From: HGM04593 sp045588345
Lineage (GTDB): Bacteria; Bacteroidota; Bacteroidia; Bacteroidales; Bacteroidaceae
NCBI GenBank assembly: GCA_045588345.1
Contig: JAZNDZ010000115.1
Location: 1 to 64,000 of the forward strand
DNA length: 64,000 bases
Direction of reading: 5' to 3'
This document shows, one piece after another, positions 35,552-44,246 of this stretch (the first letter of the stretch is position 1; every line of letters starts with the position of its first letter). The notes under the pieces were generated by a model. The model made no database searches, had not been told where the DNA came from, and saw nothing but the letters and a program-made list of their open reading frames with translations. A program made the translations under genes and the position numbers.

Positions 35552-35586
35552 AAGCATTTATTTTATTTTGTAATTAATCTTCATGT

Positions 35587-36363
35587 TCAGAACAAATAAG
35601 TGAATCCTAAAGTTCCGTATATCGGGTACAGGTCAAACGTGACGCTGCTATAGTCACTTGGGAATATCCCGTTCATGCTCCATTGCAGATTGGCGAATAT
35701 TGCCAAGTGTCTGTATGCCTTGTACTCGCCACCGGCCTGCAAACCCCAGTTGAGCTTGCGTATGTCGGTGCTGAAATCATAAGTTGCATTGTCCAGTTCG
35801 CTTTTTGCGCCAGTGGGGTCGCCCTCGCGCAGATAACCGTCATAGGCATTGCCTGTGAACTCGCCTTCAAGCAGATACGATGCGTATACTCCTGCTGAAA
35901 CATTCCATCTTTCGTTGATGCGGTACAAGGCAAGTACCGGAACTGTGAGGTATGTATTCTTTACCTGTGTTTTTACCTTTCCTGTCCAGTAACCGTTTAT
36001 AATGTCATCACCGCCATTGTAGACTTCCATATAATAGTTCTTGACATCGGCCTTGGTTGTCATGCCTTTTGTCTCAAGTCTTACTCCCCAACGCAAACCC
36101 CAATTCCCTTTGCCGAACATTTTCTCTACGGTTCCTTCTATTGCCAGGTTCAGCCCGGGGTTGTACCCCTCTATTCCACGGATTTCACGTGGCATGGGCA
36201 GTGGTGCAGTTCCGCCGATATTGTAACCTGCGCTCAGGCGTATATACCATCCGCTTAATGCTGCTCTTAGCAGGTTCCTGTCGGTGTCGTTGACATCATT
36301 TGTGTTGGCTGTTGCCGAAAGGACTGTGAGACATGTTATAAATATTGCAACTATTTTTTTCAT
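35587..36363 (-). CDS. outer-membrane beta-barrel protein
   Basis: 258 residues with a signal peptide (about 20 residues) and an aromatic-rich beta-barrel pattern, from WYIRLSAGYNIGG to the terminal strand YGTLGFTYLF. It fits the PorT/OMP_b-brl group of small Bacteroidota barrels. Placed between the PCMD lipoprotein and the calycin-like cargo with gaps of about 32 and 35 bases, so it is probably co-expressed with them as a surface set. The function is not readable. Confidence 0.82.
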   Translation of the reverse strand: MKKIVAIFITCLTVLSATANTNDVNDTDRNLLRAALSGWYIRLSAGYNIGGTAPLPMPREIRGIEGYNPGLNLAIEGTVEKMFGKGNWGLRWGVRLETKGMTTKADVKNYYMEVYNGGDDIINGYWTGKVKTQVKNTYLTVPVLALYRINERWNVSAGVYASYLLEGEFTGNAYDGYLREGDPTGAKSELDNATYDFSTDIRKLNWGLQAGGEYKAYRHLAIFANLQWSMNGIFPSDYSSVTFDLYPIYGTLGFTYLF

Positions 36364-36395
36364 TGTGTTATGCTATGTTGTTTTCTGGAATGGAG

Positions 36396-37553
36396 TCATT
36401 CGTTGCTCCAGTTTATCTTTATCTCATCTATGTATAGCGTGCTCCCGACTGCTCCTTCAAAGAAAGCTCCCTCTTTGCTTGAACTCGCAACGACTGTTAT
36501 GGCATATTCTCCTCTTTCAAGTTTGGCCTTGTCAAAGTATTTGCCGTTGACCTCTTTGAAGGGTACATTGAATTCTGTCCATTCTGTCGGCTCGCTGGGG
36601 TTTTTAAGTTCTGCGACAAGCACTATGCGGTCACTTGACATTACATTGCTGCCGTCAAGGGTAACGATATTCGTGGGGTCAATTTCGTAAAGTACTGAGT
36701 ATATCGAACAAGTATCTCTGCGTTCGGGTATCACTTGTGAATTTTTGTCTGTAAAGACCTCTCCCGGTGTGTATTTGTAGTATCCTGTGAGCGATACGGG
36801 TTTGCTTGGAACAATGGCAAGACCAAACCGGGTTGCTTCCAATGGCTTCCTTACGGCGTTGACAATCTGGAATTCTCCAATGAAGATATTGCCGGCTGCA
36901 ATAGGCATCTTCATAGGCTTGCCAAATGTGCCTGTGCTGAGTGTAGTAAGTTTTATGCAACATCCATTGACACCTGCAGAATCCGGTGCTGTCGGGAACT
37001 CATCAGGAGTCTTCCCCTTTCCTGATATTGAGAAACCTGCGTTTCCGCTTCCCCACCAGTTGAGTAGTGTTCCGCTCTTTTCAACCTCATGCCACACGGC
37101 ATATACATTGGGGTTGCTGCCTACTGTGGTGACTGTGGTGAAATTTTCAAAACCGAATGTCGCATCAACATCTATTACGGTCTGTTTGGTAAATGAGACC
37201 TTATATCTCTTGCTCCACATTCCGTCCTCTGATGTTGTGTTGTAATAAAGGCATATTCCCCTGTCGCCATTCTCATCTATACGTTCATCCTTTGTTATAT
37301 TTGCTCCGTACGTGATTTCAAATTCAGGTTCAAGCAACTTCAGTGAGTCAATGCTTGTCTCTTCCTTTACGTAGAACCTTACATCGTTGTTGCTTATCAC
37401 AGGGCTGCCCGAAAGAATTGCTTTGTTTGCTTCAAGCCATGTTGCCTTTACTGAAACAATGTCACATTCGGCATTTGCAGACTCTTCTCTTATACAGGAT
37501 GTGAGAATAAACAACAATGAAAGGAGCATTGCTCCATATATGCTTTTCTTCAT
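36396..37553 (-). CDS. PCMD-domain lipoprotein
   Basis: 385 residues. Lipoprotein signal ending LTSC (Cys20). An N-terminal Ig-like segment (about 35-125, ECDIVSVKATWLEANKAILSG) precedes a PCMD (putative carbohydrate metabolism) domain from about 130 to the end, recognisable by FGFENFTTV, NWWGSGNAGFSI, YKYTPGEVF and TLYIDEIKI. PCMD proteins are thought to be surface glycan-binding or -processing proteins; no catalytic site is known. First gene of the operon, with a -7 element at 37582-37589. Confidence 0.85.
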   Translation of the reverse strand: MKKSIYGAMLLSLLFILTSCIREESANAECDIVSVKATWLEANKAILSGSPVISNNDVRFYVKEETSIDSLKLLEPEFEITYGANITKDERIDENGDRGICLYYNTTSEDGMWSKRYKVSFTKQTVIDVDATFGFENFTTVTTVGSNPNVYAVWHEVEKSGTLLNWWGSGNAGFSISGKGKTPDEFPTAPDSAGVNGCCIKLTTLSTGTFGKPMKMPIAAGNIFIGEFQIVNAVRKPLEATRFGLAIVPSKPVSLTGYYKYTPGEVFTDKNSQVIPERRDTCSIYSVLYEIDPTNIVTLDGSNVMSSDRIVLVAELKNPSEPTEWTEFNVPFKEVNGKYFDKAKLERGEYAITVVASSSKEGAFFEGAVGSTLYIDEIKINWSNE

Positions 37554-37581
37554 AATGTCAGTTGTCTGTAATTTTAATTTG

Positions 37582-37589
37582 CAAAATTA
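37582..37589 (-). promoter_or_regulatory. -7 element (TAATTTTG) for the PCMD operon
   Basis: Exact TAnnTTTG match on the minus strand, followed by C, about 29 bases before the ATG at 37553. Confidence 0.5.
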
Positions 37590-37685
37590 ATGAAAACTAA
37601 TCTCTGGCGCGACTAATTAACAGTTTTTTGCTCATATTTTAACACTCTGGTGATGACGATAACCTGTCGCGTCGTTGCAGCCCGG

Positions 37686-39002
37686 TCATTTTACACCCTT
37701 CAGTGTCCTTATTATTTTAGGTATATCGGTGTTGTCGATTACACCATTGAACTTTTCCGCACCCTTTCCAATGGCAAACAGCGGAACAAATGTTCCGGAA
37801 TGGTTACCGCTGGCCCATGAGAGGGCTGCGCTACGGTTAAGGTCATATATTGCATTATATGCAATCTCTTTTGCAAGGTTGTAGTCAACTGTAACTTTTT
37901 CATCGGCGTTCTTGTTGCCGCGCACTTTGACACCGATATTCTCTTTTACAAGTGCATTGATGTGTCCCCATGTAGTCTCTTTTTCTGCTAACAGAATCTC
38001 TATCATGCGCTCAACGCTTGCTTTCTGTGCCGAGAGAGCCTTGAGATTGAGGCTGTAATCGCCTTTGTAGCCAAGCACAAGGCCTCCTGTCTCGTGGTCG
38101 GCAGTAACTATTATGAGTGTTTCATTTTTATGTTTTTTGTAGAACTCGTATGCGACAGCAACGGCAGAATCCAGGTCAAGCACTTCATGGAACACTGTGG
38201 CACCGTCATCGTTGTGTGCAGCGTAGTCTATTTTACCGCCTTCAATCATCATGAAGAATCCATCCTTGCCACTGTTTTCAAGGAACTCTATGCCTGCAGA
38301 TGTTATCTGCGCAAGCGTCAGGTCGTTGTCGTCACGGTCAATTGCGTATGGCAATTCTGTAGCAATTTCCTCCTGGAAAAGTATCATCTTGTCTGCGGAA
38401 TTTGCTTTAGTGCAGAAATCGTTGTAGCCGCGTGCTATTTCGTAACCTTGTGCTTGTGCATTGCGGTATATTCGATTGCGTGTCTTTTCGCTTCCTTTTA
38501 TATCTCCGCCTGCGTAGAAATCGTACCCTGTTTTAAGCATCCATGGTGCAATGTCGTCATAGTTGTGGCGGCTCATGTTGTGTGCATAGAATGCGGCTGG
38601 GGTTGCGTGGTTTATTGGAACGGTGGTAGCCACTCCGATGGCCATGCCTTTGTCGGCAAGGTCGGCGGCAACGCTGTATACCTCTACTGTGTCTTTGTTT
38701 ACTCCAATGGCACTGTTGTATGTCTTGCTGCCTGTAGAGAGGGCTGTGCCTGATGCCGCCGAATCGGTAACTCCATTTGTGGCTGAGTAGGTAGTCACAA
38801 AGGCACTCTCCGGGAATTGTGTGAAACAAAGTCTATGAGGGCGGCCTATGATTCCTTGCAATTCTCCAAGATAAAGTTCTGTGCCAAGCACATGTGACGG
38901 GCCCATGCCGTCACCAATGAAATAAAAAATGTACTTAGGTCCTTTTGCATAGCCGGTCGCAAGAATGAGCAACAGCAAAAATGTTCCAAATAAGCGTCTC
39001 AT
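37686..39002 (-). CDS. phoA: secreted alkaline phosphatase
   Basis: 438-residue exported phosphomonoesterase. Signal peptide of about 19 residues, then YFIGDGMGPSH with a metal-binding Asp, the phosphoryl-acceptor Ser in TDSAASGTALSTG (residues ~82-94), and further zinc ligands in EGGKIDYAAHNDD, TADHETGG and SGNHSG. The active site is complete. It lies 21 bases after the serpin gene and is the last member of the long minus-strand operon. It would release phosphate from organic phosphates in the periplasm or outside. Confidence 0.93.
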   Translation of the reverse strand: MRRLFGTFLLLLILATGYAKGPKYIFYFIGDGMGPSHVLGTELYLGELQGIIGRPHRLCFTQFPESAFVTTYSATNGVTDSAASGTALSTGSKTYNSAIGVNKDTVEVYSVAADLADKGMAIGVATTVPINHATPAAFYAHNMSRHNYDDIAPWMLKTGYDFYAGGDIKGSEKTRNRIYRNAQAQGYEIARGYNDFCTKANSADKMILFQEEIATELPYAIDRDDNDLTLAQITSAGIEFLENSGKDGFFMMIEGGKIDYAAHNDDGATVFHEVLDLDSAVAVAYEFYKKHKNETLIIVTADHETGGLVLGYKGDYSLNLKALSAQKASVERMIEILLAEKETTWGHINALVKENIGVKVRGNKNADEKVTVDYNLAKEIAYNAIYDLNRSAALSWASGNHSGTFVPLFAIGKGAEKFNGVIDNTDIPKIIRTLKGVK

Positions 39003-39023
39003 AATATCTGTTTTTATTTATTG

Positions 39024-40250
39024 TTATTCGTTGGGGTTGCCTACCTTGCCGATGAAAAGTATATTTTCGGGCTGATAGTTCTTTATAATATATATGAATG
39101 GTCGGTTAATGTTCATGACTCTCTCTTCAAATTTTTGGTTCATAGAAAGAAGTCCTGTTCTTACAACAGTCAGGGCTGCAGCCTCAGCGCCGGTCTCATC
39201 TACCTTTATGAATGTTTTCTGGAATACATCATCAATGCGTAGCGGCTCATCTGATATCCCGTCAAACTGTGCGCTATTGCTGAATGCGCGCGGCATACCT
39301 ATATGCATCAGTGGCTCTTTTAGGCTGGTGCTGAAGTCGCTTTGGAACTTGGGCATTGAGAGTGTCACCTGATGTTTGAACATTTTGGAAACAATGTTCT
39401 CGTAGTTGCATGCAAGATGTGCTATCGCCTCTTCTATTGTAACGCCTTCAGCCGGGAGTATAAGTCGCATTTCGTAAGCATAGTCAAAGTCTTTGTCTAC
39501 AATTTGTATTACATCATCCTCATAATACATTGCTTTTATTTCTTGGTTCATCATCGATACATTGACAACGCTGTCATCATCTTTTGTGAATGGCATCTCT
39601 TTTGTCATCTCTTTGTTGAATTCATTCGCCCACCCGCCTTTGAAATAGAGTGCGTTGATAAGGTACATCCTATCGTTCTTCTTGATGTCGTCAAGGGCCG
39701 ATTTAATTTTGCCTTTAGTGTTTTCGCTACACCAATCGTTGATTTTCTGTAATGTTCCCTTGTTGAATGGTGCTGTTGTGACGAGTGCGTTGAAGTACTC
39801 CTTGTTCGTGTCAATGAATTCCTGTTTTACACTCAACTTTTCATTTATCCAAATTGAGTTGGCAATGTTTGCTTCGCATCCATATTCACTTTTTGCAAGT
39901 CTTTCTAATGTCTCCTTGGCTGCTATATTTGCATTTTTGTCAATGTTTAGGGTGCCGTGCATTTGCTGTTGTGTTTCGCCTGTTGCGCCGTTTGCGGTCA
40001 TTGCGAGTGCATATTGTGCGCTTAGCGGGGATATGCATACATTTTCAGCTTTGCTTTTTTTGCATACTTCTGTAAATAGTTTTCCCCAAAATGGCACAAC
40101 TGTTTCTTTGCTGTTTGGGGCGTGGCTATTTTGTGAAACATTCTGCAAGGATGCTACCGGATTACCGCCCGCAGGCTGTTGCCTTGTTGCACATGATATC
40201 AATGCCGATGCCATAAAAAGCGGAATAATTATGTTTTTTTCAAACTTCAT
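39024..40250 (-). CDS. serpin (serine protease inhibitor), lipoprotein
   Basis: 408 residues. A lipoprotein signal ends LISC (Cys20), so the inhibitor is membrane-tethered, probably on the surface. The serpin fold is clear: NVCISPLSAQYALAMTANGA, ANSIWINE, INDWCSENTKGKI, LINALYFKGGWANEF, and a C-terminal NRPFIYIIKN. The hinge is DETGAEAAALT (351-361), small-residue-rich as in inhibitory serpins. Counting from P17 = Glu352 puts P1-P1' at Leu368-Ser369, which suggests elastase- or chymotrypsin-like targets, though the loop is about five residues longer than in antitrypsin. One base separates it from the rseP stop. Confidence 0.93.
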   Translation of the reverse strand: MKFEKNIIIPLFMASALISCATRQQPAGGNPVASLQNVSQNSHAPNSKETVVPFWGKLFTEVCKKSKAENVCISPLSAQYALAMTANGATGETQQQMHGTLNIDKNANIAAKETLERLAKSEYGCEANIANSIWINEKLSVKQEFIDTNKEYFNALVTTAPFNKGTLQKINDWCSENTKGKIKSALDDIKKNDRMYLINALYFKGGWANEFNKEMTKEMPFTKDDDSVVNVSMMNQEIKAMYYEDDVIQIVDKDFDYAYEMRLILPAEGVTIEEAIAHLACNYENIVSKMFKHQVTLSMPKFQSDFSTSLKEPLMHIGMPRAFSNSAQFDGISDEPLRIDDVFQKTFIKVDETGAEAAALTVVRTGLLSMNQKFEERVMNINRPFIYIIKNYQPENILFIGKVGNPNE

Positions 40251-40251
40251 A

Positions 40252-41607
40252 TCAGAACACGAATTTCATCAGGTCGTTGTACATTGCGAGAATAAAGAGT
40301 CCAAGTATAATTATCATTCCTATCATCTGTGCACGCTCCATGAACTTGTCGCTTGGCTGTTTGCCTGTAATCATCTCAGCAATGAGGAACAGTGCATGAC
40401 CTCCGTCAAGTGCGGGAATGGGCAGTATGTTCATGAATGCAAGTATTATGGAGAGGAAAGCCGTCATCAACCAGAACTCGTGCCAGTCCCACTCTGCGGG
40501 GAACAGGCTGCCGATAGATGCGAACATTCCCACGGACTGTGCGCCTTCGGCCGAGAATACATACTGGAAGTCACTCACGTAACCACGTAGTACATTCATT
40601 CCAAAATCAATGCCTGCCGGGAATGATTCAAAGAACCCGTATTCATTGTGTATAAGTGGGTATCGGTTGTTTGTTGAATATATTCCCAATTGCAAAGGAG
40701 TATCGCCAAGAGAGTCGATGTTTGTGGTTGCTACAAGTGTTATTGTACTGTCGCGTACAACCTCTATGGTGAAGGTCTCCTTTTTATTCTCCTTGATTGT
40801 CTGGAGTATGTCCTTTATATTTGACCATGAGGTTATTGGGGTGCCGTCAATGGCTATAATGCTATCACCATGCTCCATTCCTGCCATTTGGGCAATGCCT
40901 CCGGCTTCAAGGCTGTCCGCTACGGTCTTGTTCCTTATACCAATGAACAGGCCGTTCTTGTTCATATTCAGTAATCCAAGAGTGTCGGGGATTGTTACTT
41001 TTACCTCTTTGCCTTCTCTCTGTACTGTAACCTCCTTGGCATTGCATATACTGCGGAATATGTTAGTACCACGAACTTTGTCAAGGTAGAGTTTGTGTTC
41101 TTCAATTCCGTCAAATGCGAGAATCTTGTCGCCGTCCTGAAAACCGATGTTCTTTGCAGTCTCATTGAACTCGAATCCGTCCTCCATTGTACGCATGTCT
41201 ACATAGTAGTCGCCCCATGTGAAAAGGACCATAGAGTATATGAGAATTGCAAGTAAAAGGTTGAACATTACACCGCCGATGATTATGAACAGGCGTTGCC
41301 ATGCCGGTTTTGAGCGGTACTCCCAAGATTGTGCAGGCTTTTTCATCTGCTCGGTGTCCATTGATTCGTCAATCATGCCTGCAATCTTGCAGTATCCTCC
41401 CAGCGGAACCCAACCTACACCATATTCAGTGTCGCTGTTCTTGGGCTTCCATTTGAAAAGAGAGAATTTCCAATCAAAGAACAAGTAAAACTTTTCGACT
41501 CTAACCTTGAAAATCCTTGCGAACAAGAAGTGACCGAACTCATGTATAAGCACCAACAGGCTCAAAGCCATTATGAGCTGCAGTGCGCGTACCAAAAATA
41601 TTTCCAT
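40252..41607 (-). CDS. rseP: RseP site-2 protease (M50)
   Basis: 451-residue intramembrane zinc protease that cuts anti-sigma factors and signal-peptide remnants. Helix 1 carries HEFGH (residues 22-26), two PDZ domains occupy the middle (about 120-330, including GGIAQMAGMEHGDSI), and the third zinc ligand lies in NILPIPALDGGHALF near 405. Full length. Downstream of dxr by about 45 bases and directly upstream of the serpin; the dxr-rseP pairing is common in bacteria. Confidence 0.94.
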   Translation of the reverse strand: MEIFLVRALQLIMALSLLVLIHEFGHFLFARIFKVRVEKFYLFFDWKFSLFKWKPKNSDTEYGVGWVPLGGYCKIAGMIDESMDTEQMKKPAQSWEYRSKPAWQRLFIIIGGVMFNLLLAILIYSMVLFTWGDYYVDMRTMEDGFEFNETAKNIGFQDGDKILAFDGIEEHKLYLDKVRGTNIFRSICNAKEVTVQREGKEVKVTIPDTLGLLNMNKNGLFIGIRNKTVADSLEAGGIAQMAGMEHGDSIIAIDGTPITSWSNIKDILQTIKENKKETFTIEVVRDSTITLVATTNIDSLGDTPLQLGIYSTNNRYPLIHNEYGFFESFPAGIDFGMNVLRGYVSDFQYVFSAEGAQSVGMFASIGSLFPAEWDWHEFWLMTAFLSIILAFMNILPIPALDGGHALFLIAEMITGKQPSDKFMERAQMIGMIIILGLFILAMYNDLMKFVF

Positions 41608-41651
41608 AAATTTTTAATGTATATCTGTTTTTCAGTTTCTTTGTCAGGTTA

Positions 41652-42812
41652 TTAAATCCAACTTTCCACCATTCTGCGTACCTCTTTGTCTGTCTCAAGA
41701 TAGTCCTCGAGTGTCGGGTTGAGCATATACGGTGTCTTTTCCATTGCACGTTCAATGAGTCTGGGCATATCGGTGAACCTTACCCTGTCATTGAGGAATG
41801 CCGCGACACATATTTCATTGGCTGCATTTACTACGCATGGCATGTTGCCTCCATGTGCCAGGGCAGTGTAGGCATGCTGCAGATTGGGGAAAAGTTCAAG
41901 GTCGGGGCGCTCAAAGGTCAGTTCTTTGAGGGTATCCCAGTTGATGCGGTCAAAAGAGGATGTGAGACGTTGCGGGTATGTAAGCGCGTACATGATAGGC
42001 AATCTCATGTCCGGAGTTCCCAATTGCGCCTTAATAGCTCCGTCCTCGAACTGTACCATAGAGTGTATTACCGACTGCGGATGAATAACAACCTCAATGT
42101 CCTCGGCACCTACTCCAAACAGCCATTTGGCTTCCATTACCTCAAAACCCTTATTCATCATTGTGGCAGAATCAATGGTTATTTTGGCTCCCATACTCCA
42201 GTTGGGGTGCTTAAGTGCCTGTTCCTTTGTCACATGCTCCAACTGTTCTTTGGTGAAGGTGCGGAATGGTCCTCCCGATGCAGTGAGAATCAGTTTCTCT
42301 ACCTTGTTGTGCATTTCGCCGGCGAGGCATTGGAATATTGCCGAATGTTCGGAGTCTACGGGGAGTATTGGGGTCTTGTACTCGTTGGCAAGGGCATTGA
42401 TGAGTTCTCCTGCGACAACCATTGTCTCCTTGTTTGCGAGCGCTATTGCCTTGCCGGCCTTAATGGCGTTGATTGTCGGGCGAAGCCCTGAAAAACCGAC
42501 CATTGCTGTCACTACAATGTCAATAGGTGCCGATTCCACAATTTGGCAAATGGCTTCATACCCTCCGTATGTCTTTATCGGCAAGTCGCTGAGAGCCTCT
42601 TTTAGCCTTGGATATTTTGTCTCGTCTGCAATGACTGCTGCTTCGGGCATGAATTTGCGTGCCTGTGCAATAAGTTCCTCGACACGGCTTCCGGCTGTGA
42701 TTGCATACACATCGAAACATTCAGGATGTTCTTCTACAACCTGTAGGGTCTGTGTGCCTATTGAGCCTGTAGAGCCGAGAATGGCAAGCTGTCTTTTTCT
42801 GTTTTCTTCCAT
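41652..42812 (-). CDS. dxr: 1-deoxy-D-xylulose 5-phosphate reductoisomerase
   Basis: 386-residue NADPH enzyme of the non-mevalonate isoprenoid pathway, the step before IspD. NADPH motif LGSTGSIGTQTL at residues 9-20, VDSEHSAIFQ with metal ligands, ASGGPFRTF, and the C-terminal domain. An open frame continues 61 codons upstream to 42995, overlapping the M23 gene, but the family start is the ATG at 42812 (MEENRKRQLAILGSTGSIG). This enzyme is the target of fosmidomycin. Confidence 0.96.
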   Translation of the reverse strand: MEENRKRQLAILGSTGSIGTQTLQVVEEHPECFDVYAITAGSRVEELIAQARKFMPEAAVIADETKYPRLKEALSDLPIKTYGGYEAICQIVESAPIDIVVTAMVGFSGLRPTINAIKAGKAIALANKETMVVAGELINALANEYKTPILPVDSEHSAIFQCLAGEMHNKVEKLILTASGGPFRTFTKEQLEHVTKEQALKHPNWSMGAKITIDSATMMNKGFEVMEAKWLFGVGAEDIEVVIHPQSVIHSMVQFEDGAIKAQLGTPDMRLPIMYALTYPQRLTSSFDRINWDTLKELTFERPDLELFPNLQHAYTALAHGGNMPCVVNAANEICVAAFLNDRVRFTDMPRLIERAMEKTPYMLNPTLEDYLETDKEVRRMVESWI

Positions 42813-42861
42813 GTCTGTTGTAATATTTTTGTCTTTTTGTTTCAAATCCTTATGCACTCCT

Positions 42862-43722
42862 TTAGAACGCGATATATATGTTGGGGTCGAGCGGCTTCCC
42901 CCTATGCCATAGTTCAAGATGCAGATAATCCTTCTGTATTTCTGTGCTGTCGGCTTTGGCGGTACCACGTAACGTGCCGATAGCCTCACCTGCAATTACT
43001 CTGTCGCCGGTCGACTTCAGCAGACGGTGGCAGTTCCTGTATATCGAAACCATGTTCTCTCGGTGCTGTATGACTACTGTGAATCCGTCATTTGCCGTGT
43101 AATCGCTCATGACGACGGTTCCGTCATGTATTGCAAGGATATTCTCGCCTGGAATTTCTGCAATGTCGACACCGTAATGGTTTTCACCAATATTGAACTT
43201 GCGTATGACTTCGCCTTGTGTGGGGCGAAAGAGGTTAAGCCCTTGCAGTTCTGCCACATTGGTGGCCTGTGACGTGATGTTGTATTTTTCTCTCTCTTCC
43301 CACTCCTTTAGGAACTGCTGCTCGAGTTGTGTCGCTTCTGTACTGATTCCTTGTATGTTTATAGGCTCAGGCGAGTTCTTTGCTGAATCAACTGTCATCT
43401 CGCCTTTGAGAATGGTTGTTATATTTGCAAGGTAGCGTTCTTGTTTCTCAACTTCATTGAGCAGCGAGTCTATTTTTATATTGTTTTGTATGAACTCATT
43501 TTTTGTGTTGTCATTCATCTGTCCCGGTAGCAGTTCTCTGACGGGGGTGAACACTATGATAAGGTAGATGACTCCTGCAACCAGCAGGAATGAGAAGAAT
43601 AACGAGATTATCACCCATAAAGGCGATATGTAGAATCCCAGTACATTCCTCAATTTGTTCTCATTGTGTATCGTCAGTTTGTATTTGCGCAGCAGTCTGC
43701 TGCTGAATCCTTTGCCTTTCAT
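42862..43722 (-). CDS. membrane-anchored M23-like peptidase, probably altered active site
   Basis: 286 residues: short cytoplasmic N-terminus, one helix (about 34-58), a coiled region and a LytM domain (about 165-286). The first motif HYGVDI keeps two zinc ligands, but the usual HLHFE is YLHLE: the first, catalytic His is Tyr, while the zinc-binding second His remains. The usual YAHL motif reads YRNCHRLL. It may be inactive, working as a scaffold or activator as EnvC does. It sits between rimM (12 bases) and dxr, an arrangement typical of Bacteroidota. Confidence 0.85.
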   Translation of the reverse strand: MKGKGFSSRLLRKYKLTIHNENKLRNVLGFYISPLWVIISLFFSFLLVAGVIYLIIVFTPVRELLPGQMNDNTKNEFIQNNIKIDSLLNEVEKQERYLANITTILKGEMTVDSAKNSPEPINIQGISTEATQLEQQFLKEWEEREKYNITSQATNVAELQGLNLFRPTQGEVIRKFNIGENHYGVDIAEIPGENILAIHDGTVVMSDYTANDGFTVVIQHRENMVSIYRNCHRLLKSTGDRVIAGEAIGTLRGTAKADSTEIQKDYLHLELWHRGKPLDPNIYIAF

Positions 43723-43734
43723 CTTGTCGGGTTT

Positions 43735-44244
43735 TTATAAAGAAACAAGCCCTTCGGGCAGGTTGAATACAATTTCGCGGTTTTTCTGGTCAATACCCAT
43801 TATGAAATTCTCCTGTGCAGGAACCAGTATCTCTCCGTTGCCGTTGTCTATGACAAAAAGGGTGTTTATGGTGCTTTCGTCAATATCGGTTATTTCTCCA
43901 AGTTCACCAAGTGTCTCGTCAACAGCAATGAATCCTTTGAAGTAACTCCACGAGAGGGCTTCGCTTTCTTCGGTCCACTGGCGCGGTATATATGCCTCAC
44001 GGTTTGTAAGGAAACGGACTTCCTCAGCGCTTTCCATGCGTTCAATCTTTACAATGAGTGTGTCGCCGTTCTTGTTGCGGCGTGTCTCAAAAAAGAACGG
44101 TACAAGTATGCCGTCGATGTCGCATGCCACAAAATCGCAGTCATCGCCAAGGAGAATGCTCTCTCCCTCAAGGCCAATCTCTCCTTTTGTGCCGTGCGGC
44201 TTGAGAAACTTGCCGAAATAAACAAAATCTTCCTTCTTGAGCAT
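43735..44244 (-). CDS. rimM: 16S rRNA processing protein RimM
   Basis: 169 residues. It binds ribosomal protein S19 and assists maturation of the 30S head. The N-terminal RimM barrel (VYFGKFLKPHGTKGEIGLEG) and the C-terminal PRC barrel (about 95-169, YFKGFIAVDETLGELGEITDI) are both present. Two bases from murA in a compact operon. The linkage to murA is characteristic of Bacteroidota; elsewhere rimM sits with rpsP-trmD. Confidence 0.94.
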   Translation of the reverse strand: MLKKEDFVYFGKFLKPHGTKGEIGLEGESILLGDDCDFVACDIDGILVPFFFETRRNKNGDTLIVKIERMESAEEVRFLTNREAYIPRQWTEESEALSWSYFKGFIAVDETLGELGEITDIDESTINTLFVIDNGNGEILVPAQENFIMGIDQKNREIVFNLPEGLVSL

Positions 44245-44246
44245 CT

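Noticed and set aside
42813..42995. 61-codon N-terminal extension of Dxr
   Set aside because: It overlaps the end of the M23-like gene, lacks family sequence, and the ATG at 42812 starts directly at the conserved NADPH-binding region.
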